This document shows positions 27,534 through 35,875 of a DNA stretch of 64,000 bases, in pieces. The position numbers and the translations under genes are program-made. The stretch lies in assembly GCA_035726825.1 (NCBI GenBank), contig JALNTX010000014.1, positions 1-64,000 on the forward strand, in the 5' to 3' direction. This stretch comes from Pseudocitrobacter sp913778145. Lineage in GTDB: Bacteria; Pseudomonadota; Gammaproteobacteria; Enterobacterales; Enterobacteriaceae. Below the pieces are notes generated by a model. That model had not been told where the DNA came from and searched no databases. It worked only from the letters and a program-made list of their open reading frames with translations. Within the stretch, counting starts at the first letter, position 1. Each line of letters opens with the position of its first letter.

Positions 27534-27546
27534 TTTATGGGCAGTT

Positions 27547-29694
27547 TTAGTTTTTAGTCAGGAAATCCCCGGTCTTAAAGCTGCCATCCGCGTTACGCTC
27601 CAGCGGCTGCGGCAGGTCCAGCGAGAGATACTCTTTGCTGTTTACGCTTTTCCCTTCTGTAATAAAGATGTTACTGGCATCAATATTCCCCACCACCGCA
27701 TCATCGTATTTTCCGGGCGTTGTGCGCAGCGACAGGTTGTCACTGAAGACACCCTGCGTTGACGCATCGCCATAAGGGCTTGGGCGGAAGATATAGTTAA
27801 AGCGTTGGTTGTCGACGGCAACGTTGTTCACCACCACCAGCTTGCCCGGATTAAAGTTATCGGTGAAGCCATCGAGGTGGTTGCCAATCGCAATACTGTT
27901 ACGGATCTCATGCGCGACCGGTTGCCCTTCCCCACCTAACTTAAAGCCGTTGCTGGTGTTGTTACGGGCGATGGAGTTCTCAATGACCACTACCCCGTTG
28001 GCACCGTCTTCAATCTTGTTGAACAGATCGTAGCCGTCATCAATGTTGTCGTGTGAATAGCATCCTTCCAGCCGGTTACCTTTTCCCACGCGCATCTTCA
28101 CCGCAAAGCCGTCGGCATTGATCTTACCCGGATCTTCATTGCTGAACGATTCTGAATTCACGACCCGGTTATAGCTGGCCCAAAGTGGGCGGCCCAGCTT
28201 ATCCGGCGAAGAGATCTGAATCCCGGTATCGTCGTTGTGATAGGCCACAACGTTCTCGATAATGTTATGGCTGCCCTGAATACGCAAACTCTTATCGGTA
28301 ATATCAATACCGTTGAGATGCCAGTAGTTCGCGTCCAGCAGCATACCGTGGATCACTGCTTTACCGTTGGCCGTCAACGTTTTCGGCTTCTCCTTCAGGC
28401 CGCTGGCGCTGAGCGGAATATCCGTTTTCGGATAGCTTCCCGCGGCAAGAATAATCTTTCCGCCGGGCGGCAGCAGGCTGATAGCGGTATTGAGCTCTAA
28501 CGGTGATGCTTGCGTCCCTTTCCCTTCCGCTTTTCCGTCTGGCGCAACATAAAGCGTGTTGCCCGTGATGGTCGTGACGAGTTGCACGTCCATACTCTGG
28601 GTTACCGGCTTGCCGTTTGCGGGTGTCCAGCTTATCTGGAAATTATTGTTCTCCTGAAGCTGAGTGGGCAGGGTAAACATCTCGCCGGCCTTCACCGCTT
28701 TATCAAGCCCGATCACCACTTCGTTGTGACGCACGGTAAAGTTTCCGTCACCGTTGGCTCGCGCCTGAAGGGTGTAATCTTTGCTCAGACTTTTATCTGC
28801 GGACGCTACCTGCATCACCGGCGGCCAGCTTTTCGCCACAAAAGGTGCAGATGCCACGGTTTGCGCGGTAGACGTGGTGAGTGACGCATCGCTGACGGTG
28901 ATTTTGGCATTACGCGAGGCAAAGAAGCCGACGTAGTAATGTTGCTTATCCTGCACAGAAATTAGATCGGCGCGCGGCAGCGTTTCGCTGACCCACTCTT
29001 CACTTCCCGCTGGCGCCCAGGCGGTAACGAAGCCTTCGTTCGTACGCTCAAGCTTCAGGCGGAAGGTCGGCGTGTTTTGCAGATCGACTTCTTCTTTGTA
29101 GCTCACCTTATTTATAGCCGACCCGGCATTGCCCCACGGTTGTGTAATACCTTCGCGCGCGATGGCCTGTAGCTTCACGCGGTGGGCATCCTTTTTGTCC
29201 TGCGTCATGATGGCATTCATCACCATATTGGATGCGGCCGGGAACTCTTCATAACCCTCTTTCAGCGGTTCCTGTCTCGGGGTGCCAATCACATCGCGCA
29301 CCAGTAAACCCGCGCCCTCCTGCGCTGCCGGTTTGGCGCCGTTTTCCGGGCCAAACTGATCGACGGTCACCGTGGCCTGCAGCACAAAGTTTTCCTCTGT
29401 GGGAAGCTGGGTGTAGAAGAATGTCAGGCCATCATGCGAGTTAGCAATTTTACCGCCGCGACTTTCAAGGGTAATGGGTTTGCTTAAATCCGCCGTGCTG
29501 TCAGGGTCGAGCGTTTTACCCTCAATGGTGACGTTGTTCACGCCAACTTTTTCCGGCAGAACGTTGGAAGAGAAATTCATATCTGTCGATTGCCCAAAGG
29601 CGATCGCTTTCCAGAGTGGTGCATCTGCGGCCAGTGCTGGTAGGGTGATAGCAGCGCTGCACAGGGTTAAAGCCAGAGGTAATTTGTTTTTCAT
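27547..29694 (-). CDS. pelX: Exopolygalacturonate lyase, polysaccharide lyase family 9 (PelX type)
   Basis: A 715-residue secreted or periplasmic pectate lyase. A Sec signal peptide (MKNKL, hydrophobic core, ALA at 20-22) leads into a large N-terminal beta-rich region (about 25-380) and a right-handed parallel beta-helix (about 380-680). The helix carries Asp528, Asp552, Asp553 and Asp556 (NADGF and HDNIDDGYDLF), the same D-24-DD-3-D spacing as the calcium ligands of Dickeya PelL, and a probable catalytic Lys585 in SNGFKLGG. Overall length and architecture resemble Dickeya PelX, which releases unsaturated digalacturonate from pectate ends. Two KdgR-like boxes lie upstream. It stands alone between small convergent genes and glmU; no other pectin gene is visible in the window. 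The family is fairly sure; the exact product is inferred. Confidence 0.82.
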   Translation of the reverse strand: MKNKLPLALTLCSAAITLPALAADAPLWKAIAFGQSTDMNFSSNVLPEKVGVNNVTIEGKTLDPDSTADLSKPITLESRGGKIANSHDGLTFFYTQLPTEENFVLQATVTVDQFGPENGAKPAAQEGAGLLVRDVIGTPRQEPLKEGYEEFPAASNMVMNAIMTQDKKDAHRVKLQAIAREGITQPWGNAGSAINKVSYKEEVDLQNTPTFRLKLERTNEGFVTAWAPAGSEEWVSETLPRADLISVQDKQHYYVGFFASRNAKITVSDASLTTSTAQTVASAPFVAKSWPPVMQVASADKSLSKDYTLQARANGDGNFTVRHNEVVIGLDKAVKAGEMFTLPTQLQENNNFQISWTPANGKPVTQSMDVQLVTTITGNTLYVAPDGKAEGKGTQASPLELNTAISLLPPGGKIILAAGSYPKTDIPLSASGLKEKPKTLTANGKAVIHGMLLDANYWHLNGIDITDKSLRIQGSHNIIENVVAYHNDDTGIQISSPDKLGRPLWASYNRVVNSESFSNEDPGKINADGFAVKMRVGKGNRLEGCYSHDNIDDGYDLFNKIEDGANGVVVIENSIARNNTSNGFKLGGEGQPVAHEIRNSIAIGNHLDGFTDNFNPGKLVVVNNVAVDNQRFNYIFRPSPYGDASTQGVFSDNLSLRTTPGKYDDAVVGNIDASNIFITEGKSVNSKEYLSLDLPQPLERNADGSFKTGDFLTKN

Positions 29695-29734
29695 ATTATC
29701 TTCCTGAATGGTTTCCCGCTGCGATTATCACCAA

Positions 29735-29753
29735 AATGAAATGCTGTTTCTTT
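29735..29753. promoter_or_regulatory. KdgR-like box, proximal to pelX-type gene
   Basis: AATGAAATGCTGTTTCTTT fits the KdgR consensus AATRAAAYRNYRTTTYATT at all but one position. It lies about 41 bases upstream of the start codon, beside a -10-like GATAAT (29723-29728), where a bound repressor would block transcription. Confidence 0.7.
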
Positions 29754-29776
29754 TTTGTGCGTCACAAAACCGCTCA

Positions 29777-29795
29777 AATAAAACACTGTTTTATT
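29777..29795. promoter_or_regulatory. KdgR-like box, distal to pelX-type gene
   Basis: AATAAAACACTGTTTTATT matches the KdgR consensus at every position and is close to a full palindrome. It is 42 bases from the proximal box, four helical turns. Confidence 0.75.
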
Positions 29796-30039
29796 TCCAT
29801 GCGATCTTTATTCAGGTGACAAAAGAAGAACATAAGCAGTGGCATAGCGCGTAATTCGGCGTGTTGCCTAAACTTTTACAAGACAAAACCTTTTATGATG
29901 GTCGAAAATGGGCTCAGAAAGGCGTGTAACAACAGACGGTTGACCGTTTTAACAGCAGACCATTTCATGATGAAAAATATGTAGAAATTTCAAGGTGAAA
30001 TGGGGTTTACTTCCTACTTAATTTACAGACAGGATGCAT
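29796..30039 (+). promoter_or_regulatory. glmU upstream region
   Basis: No gene is seen here. It should hold the glmU promoter, but I find no clean -35/-10 pair. An inverted repeat CCATTTCA (29960-29967) / TGAAATGG (29996-30003) lies 36 bases before the start codon. In E. coli glmU has NagC-controlled promoters; I could not identify a convincing NagC box. Confidence 0.35.
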
Positions 30040-31410
30040 ATGTCTAACAGTACAATGAGCGTCGTGATCCTTGCCGCAGGCAAAGGCACCCGCATGTATT
30101 CCGAACTTCCTAAAGTGCTGCACACCCTGGCAGGAAAGCCGATGGTGCAACACGTCATTGATGCTGCCAATAAATTAGGCGCAGCGCAGGTTCATCTGGT
30201 GTATGGCCACGGCGGCGAACTGCTCAAAAAGACGCTGACCGACGGTAACCTGAACTGGGTGCTTCAGGCAGAACAGCTGGGTACGGGCCATGCCATGCAG
30301 CAGGCCGCGCCGTTCTTTGCCGATGATGAAGACATCATGATGCTGTATGGCGATGTGCCGCTGATCTCGCTTGAAACGCTGCAACGCCTGCGCGATGCGA
30401 AACCACAGGGCGGTATTGGTCTGCTGACCGTCAAGCTCGACGATCCTACCGGCTATGGCCGCATCACCCGCGAAAATGGCAAAGTGACCGGCATTGTTGA
30501 GCATAAAGATGCCAGCGATGCACAGCGTCAGATTCAGGAAATTAATACCGGCATTCTGATTGCCAGCGGTGCGGATATGAAGCGCTGGTTGTCGAAGCTG
30601 AATAACAACAATGCGCAGGGTGAGTTTTACATCACCGACATCATCGCGATGGCGTATCAGGAAGGGCGTGAAATTGCCGCCGTGCATCCTGACCGCCTGA
30701 GCGAAGTGGAGGGCGTCAACAACCGCCTGCAACTTTCCCGCCTGGAACGCGTTTATCAGTCTGAGCAGGCTGAAAAACTGCTGCTGGCGGGCGTTATGCT
30801 GCGCGACCCGGCGCGTTTTGATCTCCGTGGCACCCTGACGCACGGGCGCGATGTGGAAATTGACGCTAACGTTATTCTGGAAGGCGACGTTACGCTGGGC
30901 AACCGCGTGAAAATTGGCGCAGGCTGCGTGATTAAAAACGCGGTAATTGGCGACGATTGTGAAATCAGCCCTTACAGCGTGGTAGAAGATGCGCGTCTCG
31001 ACGCCGCCTGCACCATCGGCCCGTTCGCACGTCTGCGTCCTGGCGCGGAACTCATGGAAGGCGCACACGTTGGCAACTTCGTTGAAATGAAAAAAGCGCG
31101 TCTGGGAAAAGGCTCGAAAGCCGGTCATCTGACCTACCTGGGCGATGCGGAAATTGGCGACAACGTGAATATCGGCGCGGGCACCATTACCTGTAATTAC
31201 GATGGCGCGAATAAATTCAAAACCATCATCGGGAATGATGTGTTTGTAGGTTCCGACACACAGCTGGTGGCGCCGGTTACCGTTGGCAATGGCGTGACCA
31301 TCGCCGCAGGCACCACGGTAACGCGCAATGTTGCTGATAACGAACTGGTTTTAAGCCGTGTACCGCAGGTCCATAAACAGGGCTGGCAGCGTCCGGTGAA
31401 GAAGAAATAA
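30040..31410 (+). CDS. glmU: Bifunctional UDP-GlcNAc pyrophosphorylase / glucosamine-1-P acetyltransferase
   Basis: A 456-residue bifunctional enzyme that acetylates glucosamine-1-phosphate and then couples it to UTP, giving UDP-GlcNAc for peptidoglycan and LPS. The N-terminal uridyltransferase has LAAGKGTRMYS (about 13-23). The C-terminal left-handed beta-helix has hexapeptide repeats, with the acetyltransferase His in GPFARLRPGAELMEGAHVG-type sequence. An in-frame ATG at 30034 is 2 codons upstream; 30040 is preferred because AGG (30031-30033) is then at proper spacing and the length equals that of E. coli. Confidence 0.96.
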   Translation: MSNSTMSVVILAAGKGTRMYSELPKVLHTLAGKPMVQHVIDAANKLGAAQVHLVYGHGGELLKKTLTDGNLNWVLQAEQLGTGHAMQQAAPFFADDEDIMMLYGDVPLISLETLQRLRDAKPQGGIGLLTVKLDDPTGYGRITRENGKVTGIVEHKDASDAQRQIQEINTGILIASGADMKRWLSKLNNNNAQGEFYITDIIAMAYQEGREIAAVHPDRLSEVEGVNNRLQLSRLERVYQSEQAEKLLLAGVMLRDPARFDLRGTLTHGRDVEIDANVILEGDVTLGNRVKIGAGCVIKNAVIGDDCEISPYSVVEDARLDAACTIGPFARLRPGAELMEGAHVGNFVEMKKARLGKGSKAGHLTYLGDAEIGDNVNIGAGTITCNYDGANKFKTIIGNDVFVGSDTQLVAPVTVGNGVTIAAGTTVTRNVADNELVLSRVPQVHKQGWQRPVKKK

Positions 31411-31430
31411 TACTGTGATGTTGATCTATT

Positions 31431-31466
31431 TGTAGGCCTGATAAGGCGAAGCCGCATCAGGCAGAC
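31431..31466. repeat. REP element between glmU and glmS
   Basis: The unit TGTAGGCCTGATAAGGCG followed by AAGCCGCATCAGGCAGAC forms the typical REP hairpin with the CTGATAAG/ATCAGG variant. Confidence 0.8.
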
Positions 31467-31617
31467 AGGGGTGAGGAGATAACATAATCTCCCGCCCAAA
31501 ATGCAGTACTCAAAATAATAACCCCACTCTCTACAAAGGCTCGGGGCGCCCGAAAATACGGGCATACAGGTTGACCGACAACGACTGGCATATCGCCAAA
31601 ATCGGAATTAAAAAACT
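31467..31617 (+). promoter_or_regulatory. glmS leader
   Basis: The 207-base glmU-glmS gap holds a REP element and then a leader with a potential hairpin (ACCGACAACGACTGGC...GCCAAAATCGG) immediately before the glmS start. In Enterobacteriaceae the sRNA GlmZ pairs in this leader to open the glmS ribosome site. I see the structured leader but have not located the pairing bases, so this is inference. Confidence 0.4.
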
Positions 31618-33447
31618 ATGTGTGGAATTGTAGGCGCAGTCGCGCAACGTGATGTAGCTGAGATCCTTCTCGAAGGTTTACGTCGTCTGGAATACCGTGG
31701 TTATGACTCCGCGGGCCTGGCGGTCGTTGATGAAAAGGGCAACATGACCCGTCTGCGTCGTCTGGGTAAAGTCCAGATGCTCTCTCAGGCGGCGGAAGAA
31801 CACCCGCTTCACGGCGGCACCGGTATTGCTCACACCCGTTGGGCAACGCACGGCGAACCTTCAGAAACCAACGCGCATCCGCATGTTTCTGAACACATTG
31901 TGGTGGTGCATAACGGCATCATCGAAAACCACGAACCGCTGCGCGAAATGCTGCAGGGCCGTGGCTACACCTTCGTGTCCGAAACGGATACCGAAGTAAT
32001 CGCGCACCTGGTGCACTGGGAAATGGAGCAGGGCGGCACACTGCGTGAAGCCGTGCTGCGCGCTATCCCACAGCTGCGTGGCGCGTACGGCACCGTAATT
32101 ATGGATACCCGTAACCCGGAAACCCTGCTGGCCGCGCGTTCAGGTAGCCCGCTGGTTATCGGCCTCGGTATGGGCGAAAACTTTATCGCCTCTGACCAGC
32201 TGGCGCTGCTGCCGGTAACGCGTCGCTTTATCTTCCTCGAAGAGGGCGATATCGCTGAAGTGACCCGTCGCGCGGTAACTGTGTTTGACAAATCTGGCGC
32301 AGAAGTCAAACGTCAGGATATCGAATCCAATCTGCAATATGACGCAGGCGATAAAGGTATTTACCGCCACTACATGCAGAAAGAGATCTACGAGCAGCCG
32401 AACGCCATCAAAAACACCCTGACCGGCCGCATCAGCCACGGGCAGGTTGATTTAAGTGAACTGGGGCCGAACGCCGACGAAATGCTGGCGAAAGTCGAGC
32501 ATATTCAGATTATCGCCTGTGGTACCTCTTATAACTCCGGGATGGTTTCTCGCTACTGGTTTGAATCGCTGGCGGGCGTACCGTGCGACGTGGAAATCGC
32601 TTCTGAATTCCGCTATCGCAAATCCGCAGTGCGTCGCAACAGCCTGATGATCACCCTGTCGCAGTCTGGCGAAACGGCAGATACCCTCGCGGGCCTGCGT
32701 CTGTCAAAAGAGCTGGGTTATCTTGGATTGCTGGCGATTTGTAACGTGCCGGGCTCTTCGCTGGTGCGTGAATCCGACCTGGCGATGATGACCAATGCTG
32801 GCACTGAAATCGGTGTAGCGTCTACCAAAGCCTTCACCACGCAGCTGACCGTTCTGCTGATGCTGGTGGCGAAACTGGCAAGCCTGAAAGGTCTGGATGC
32901 GTCCATCGAGCACGATATCGTTCATGGCCTGCAGGCGCTGCCGAGCCGTATCGAGCAGATGCTGTCGCAGGACAAACGTATTGAAGCGCTTGCAGAAGAT
33001 TTCTCCGACAAGCATCACGCGTTGTTCCTCGGCCGTGGCGATCAGTACCCGATCGCCCTGGAAGGCGCGCTGAAGCTGAAAGAGATCTCCTACATTCACG
33101 CGGAAGCTTATGCCGCAGGTGAGCTGAAACATGGCCCGCTGGCGCTGATTGACGCGGATATGCCGGTTATCGTCGTTGCACCGAACAACGAACTGCTGGA
33201 AAAACTGAAATCCAACATTGAAGAAGTTCGCGCACGCGGCGGCCAGCTGTATGTCTTCGCCGACCAGGATGCCGCTTTCACCAACAGCGACAACATGCAC
33301 ATCATTGAGATGCCGCACGTTGAAGAGGTGATTGCACCAATCTTCTACACCGTACCGCTGCAACTGCTGGCGTACCACGTGGCGCTGATCAAAGGCACCG
33401 ACGTTGACCAGCCGCGTAACCTGGCGAAATCGGTTACCGTAGAGTAA
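31618..33447 (+). CDS. glmS: Glutamine-fructose-6-phosphate aminotransferase (isomerising)
   Basis: A 609-residue enzyme that makes glucosamine-6-phosphate from fructose-6-phosphate and glutamine. The N-terminal class-II glutaminase starts MCGIVGAV with Cys2 as nucleophile. Two SIS sugar-isomerase domains follow (about 280-430 and 450-600; CGTSYNSG and GRGDQYPIALEGALKLKE motifs). It is co-oriented with glmU and terminated 8 bases after its stop. Confidence 0.98.
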   Translation: MCGIVGAVAQRDVAEILLEGLRRLEYRGYDSAGLAVVDEKGNMTRLRRLGKVQMLSQAAEEHPLHGGTGIAHTRWATHGEPSETNAHPHVSEHIVVVHNGIIENHEPLREMLQGRGYTFVSETDTEVIAHLVHWEMEQGGTLREAVLRAIPQLRGAYGTVIMDTRNPETLLAARSGSPLVIGLGMGENFIASDQLALLPVTRRFIFLEEGDIAEVTRRAVTVFDKSGAEVKRQDIESNLQYDAGDKGIYRHYMQKEIYEQPNAIKNTLTGRISHGQVDLSELGPNADEMLAKVEHIQIIACGTSYNSGMVSRYWFESLAGVPCDVEIASEFRYRKSAVRRNSLMITLSQSGETADTLAGLRLSKELGYLGLLAICNVPGSSLVRESDLAMMTNAGTEIGVASTKAFTTQLTVLLMLVAKLASLKGLDASIEHDIVHGLQALPSRIEQMLSQDKRIEALAEDFSDKHHALFLGRGDQYPIALEGALKLKEISYIHAEAYAAGELKHGPLALIDADMPVIVVAPNNELLEKLKSNIEEVRARGGQLYVFADQDAAFTNSDNMHIIEMPHVEEVIAPIFYTVPLQLLAYHVALIKGTDVDQPRNLAKSVTVE

Positions 33448-33455
33448 TCACACAG

Positions 33456-33484
33456 GCTCCACCTTCGGGTGGAGCTTTTTTTTT
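33456..33484 (+). terminator. glmS terminator
   Basis: Stem GCTCCACC / GGTGGAGC with the stable TTCG tetraloop, followed by ten T's. Confidence 0.96.
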
Positions 33485-33641
33485 GCGCCATACCCCGCCT
33501 GAGATTTATGACAATCTGTCATTTTCAGCTACTGTTTCTGATGTCATAAAAAGAAAATATTGCTGAAATCTGTAATTCGCGAAAATAAGTAACTCATTGA
33601 ATATAAATTGTTTTATATCCTTATTTTCGATAAGCACTTCC

Positions 33642-33692
33642 TTGTCATAAAACTGTCATATTCCATACATATAACTGTCACCTGTTTGTCCT
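33642..33692 (+). promoter_or_regulatory. Pho boxes of the pst operon promoter
   Basis: 7-base PhoB half-sites recur every 11 bases: TTGTCAT at 33642, CTGTCAT at 33653, a weak CCATACA at 33664, CTGTCAC at 33675 and TTGTCCT at 33686. They end at a -10-like TATTTT (33692-33697). This is the tandem Pho-box layout of the phosphate-starvation promoter of E. coli pstS. An isolated CTGTCAT at 33517-33523 may be a distant half-site. Confidence 0.88.
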
Positions 33693-33747
33693 ATTTTGCT
33701 CATCGTAGCCATTAAACAATGCTTTATGAATCCTCCCAGGAGACATT

Positions 33748-34788
33748 ATGAAAGTTATGCGTACCACCGTCGCAACTGTTGTCGCCGCGACCTTATCGAT
33801 GAGTGCTTTCTCTGTATTCGCAGCAGCAAGCCTGACAGGTGCTGGTGCAACATTCCCGGCGCCGGTGTATGCCAAATGGGCTGACACCTACCAGAAAGAG
33901 ACCGGTAATAAGGTGAACTACCAGGGTATCGGTTCTTCTGGCGGCGTAAAACAAATTATCGCTAACACCGTGGATTTCGGTGCATCTGATGCCCCGCTGT
34001 CTGACGAAAAACTGGCGCAGGAAGGTCTGTTCCAGTTCCCGACCGTGATCGGCGGTGTGGTTCTGGCTGTAAACATTCCGGGTCTGAAATCTGGCGAACT
34101 GGTGCTGGATGGTAAAACCCTGGGTGATATCTACCTGGGTAAAATCAAGAAGTGGGATGACGAAGCCATCACTAAACTGAACCCGGGTGTGAAACTGCCT
34201 TCGCAGAATATCGCCGTCGTGCGTCGTGCGGACGGTTCCGGTACCTCCTTCGTCTTCACCAGCTACCTGGCGAAAGTGAATGAAGAGTGGAAATCGAAAA
34301 TCGGCGCGGGCTCTACCGTAAACTGGCCGACTGGCCTCGGCGGTAAAGGTAACGATGGTATCGCGGCGTTCGTACAGCGTCTGCCGGGGGCGATTGGTTA
34401 TGTTGAGTATGCTTATGCGAAACAGAATAACCTGGCCTACACCAAAATTGTTTCTGCCGACGGTAAGCCGGTAAGCCCGACTGAAGAGAGCTTCTCTAAC
34501 GCCGCCAAAGGCGTTGACTGGAGCAAATCCTTCGCCCAGGACCTGACCAACCAGAAAGGTGACGATGTGTGGCCGATTACCTCCACCACCTTCATCCTGG
34601 TGCACAAAGAGCAGAAGAAACCTGAGCAGGGCGCAGAAGTGCTGAAGTTCTTCGACTGGGCCTACAAAAACGGCGCGAAACAAGCTAACGACCTGGATTA
34701 CGCGTCACTGCCGGACAGCGTGGTTGAGCAGGTTCGTGCCGCATGGAAGACCAGCGTGAAAGACAGCAGCGGTAAAGCGCTGTACTAA
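33748..34788 (+). CDS. pstS: Phosphate ABC transporter, periplasmic binding protein
   Basis: A 346-residue periplasmic phosphate-binding protein with a Sec signal peptide (MKVMRTT to SVFA, cleavage near residue 25). The mature start SLTGAGATFPAPVY and the phosphate-contacting loops GIGSSGG and RADGSGTS are intact. It is the first gene of pstSCAB-phoU. Confidence 0.98.
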   Translation: MKVMRTTVATVVAATLSMSAFSVFAAASLTGAGATFPAPVYAKWADTYQKETGNKVNYQGIGSSGGVKQIIANTVDFGASDAPLSDEKLAQEGLFQFPTVIGGVVLAVNIPGLKSGELVLDGKTLGDIYLGKIKKWDDEAITKLNPGVKLPSQNIAVVRRADGSGTSFVFTSYLAKVNEEWKSKIGAGSTVNWPTGLGGKGNDGIAAFVQRLPGAIGYVEYAYAKQNNLAYTKIVSADGKPVSPTEESFSNAAKGVDWSKSFAQDLTNQKGDDVWPITSTTFILVHKEQKKPEQGAEVLKFFDWAYKNGAKQANDLDYASLPDSVVEQVRAAWKTSVKDSSGKALY

Positions 34789-34809
34789 CGGGAAATATTG
34801 ACGAAAATG

Positions 34810-34881
34810 GCGGGTGGCGCTGCGCTTGCCCGCCCTACGGTTCACACTGTAGGCCCGATAAGCGTTTACGCCATCGGGCAA
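34810..34881. repeat. REP pair (BIME) between pstS and pstC
   Basis: Two REP-type palindromes in opposite orientation (GCGGGTGGCGCTGCGC...GCCCGCCCTAC, then TGTAGGCCCGATAAGCG...CCATCGGGCA). They are inside the pst operon, where they could stabilise the abundant pstS message relative to the permease part. Confidence 0.75.
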
Positions 34882-34915
34882 CTTCGTAAAACGCGTTTAA
34901 CGGAAAGAGTGATTT

Positions 34916-35875
34916 ATGGCTGCAACCAAGCCTGCTTTTAACCCACCGGGTAAAAAGGGTGACATGATCTTCAGCGCGCTGGTAAAACTGGCTGCGCTGA
35001 TTGTGCTATTGATGTTGGGCGGCATTATCGTGTCCCTGATCATCTCCTCCTGGCCGAGCATCGAAAAATTCGGCTTCTCATTCCTGTGGACCAAAGAGTG
35101 GGATGCGCCGAACGATATTTATGGTGCACTGGTTCCCATCTACGGCACCCTCGTCACCTCAATTATCGCGCTGCTGATCGCCGTTCCGGTGAGTTTCGGC
35201 ATCGCGCTGTTCCTGACGGAACTGGCTCCCAACTGGCTGCGTCGCCCGTTGGGTATCGCTATTGAACTGCTGGCGGCTATCCCGAGTATCGTTTACGGCA
35301 TGTGGGGCCTGTTTATCTTTGCTCCGCTGTTTGCCACGTACTTCCAGGAGCCGGTTGGCAACGTTCTCTCCAACATCCCATTTGTTGGCGCGCTGTTCTC
35401 CGGCCCGGCCTTTGGTATCGGGATTCTGGCGGCTGGCGTGATCCTCGCCATCATGATCATCCCGTACATCGCGGCGGTCATGCGCGATGTGTTCGAACAA
35501 ACGCCGGTGATGATGAAAGAGTCGGCCTACGGCATTGGCTGCACCACCTGGGAAGTTATCTGGCGCATCGTCCTTCCGTTCACCAAAAATGGCGTGATTG
35601 GCGGTGTGATGCTGGGTCTTGGTCGTGCGCTCGGTGAAACCATGGCGGTGACCTTTATCATCGGTAACACCTACCAGCTCGACAGCGCCTCGCTGTACAT
35701 GCCGGGCAACAGTATTACCTCGGCGCTGGCGAACGAATTCGCGGAAGCGGAATCCGGCCTGCACGTCGCGGCGCTGATGGAACTGGGTCTGATCCTGTTT
35801 GTAATTACCTTTATCGTGCTGGCGGCATCTAAGTTCATGGTGATGCGCCTGGCGAAAAACGAGGGGGCGCGTTAA
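34916..35875 (+). CDS. pstC: Phosphate ABC transporter, permease PstC
   Basis: A 319-residue inner-membrane permease with six predicted core helices. The ABC-permease EAA-type loop is MKESAYGIGCTTWEVIWRIV (about 199-218). It pairs with PstA; the stop overlaps the pstA start in TAATG. Confidence 0.97.
   Translation: MAATKPAFNPPGKKGDMIFSALVKLAALIVLLMLGGIIVSLIISSWPSIEKFGFSFLWTKEWDAPNDIYGALVPIYGTLVTSIIALLIAVPVSFGIALFLTELAPNWLRRPLGIAIELLAAIPSIVYGMWGLFIFAPLFATYFQEPVGNVLSNIPFVGALFSGPAFGIGILAAGVILAIMIIPYIAAVMRDVFEQTPVMMKESAYGIGCTTWEVIWRIVLPFTKNGVIGGVMLGLGRALGETMAVTFIIGNTYQLDSASLYMPGNSITSALANEFAEAESGLHVAALMELGLILFVITFIVLAASKFMVMRLAKNEGAR

Noticed and set aside
29753..29769. Candidate CRP site upstream of the pelX-type gene
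   Set aside because: The half-sites are only 3 bases apart instead of the spacing needed for a CRP dimer; kept only as an odd palindrome.
26310..30039. Insertion sequence or phage origin of the atpC-glmU segment
   Set aside because: No transposase, integrase, terminal inverted repeat or target duplication is visible.
30175..31128. Minus-strand open frame of 317 codons
   Set aside because: It is antisense to glmU, with composition typical of a shadow frame.
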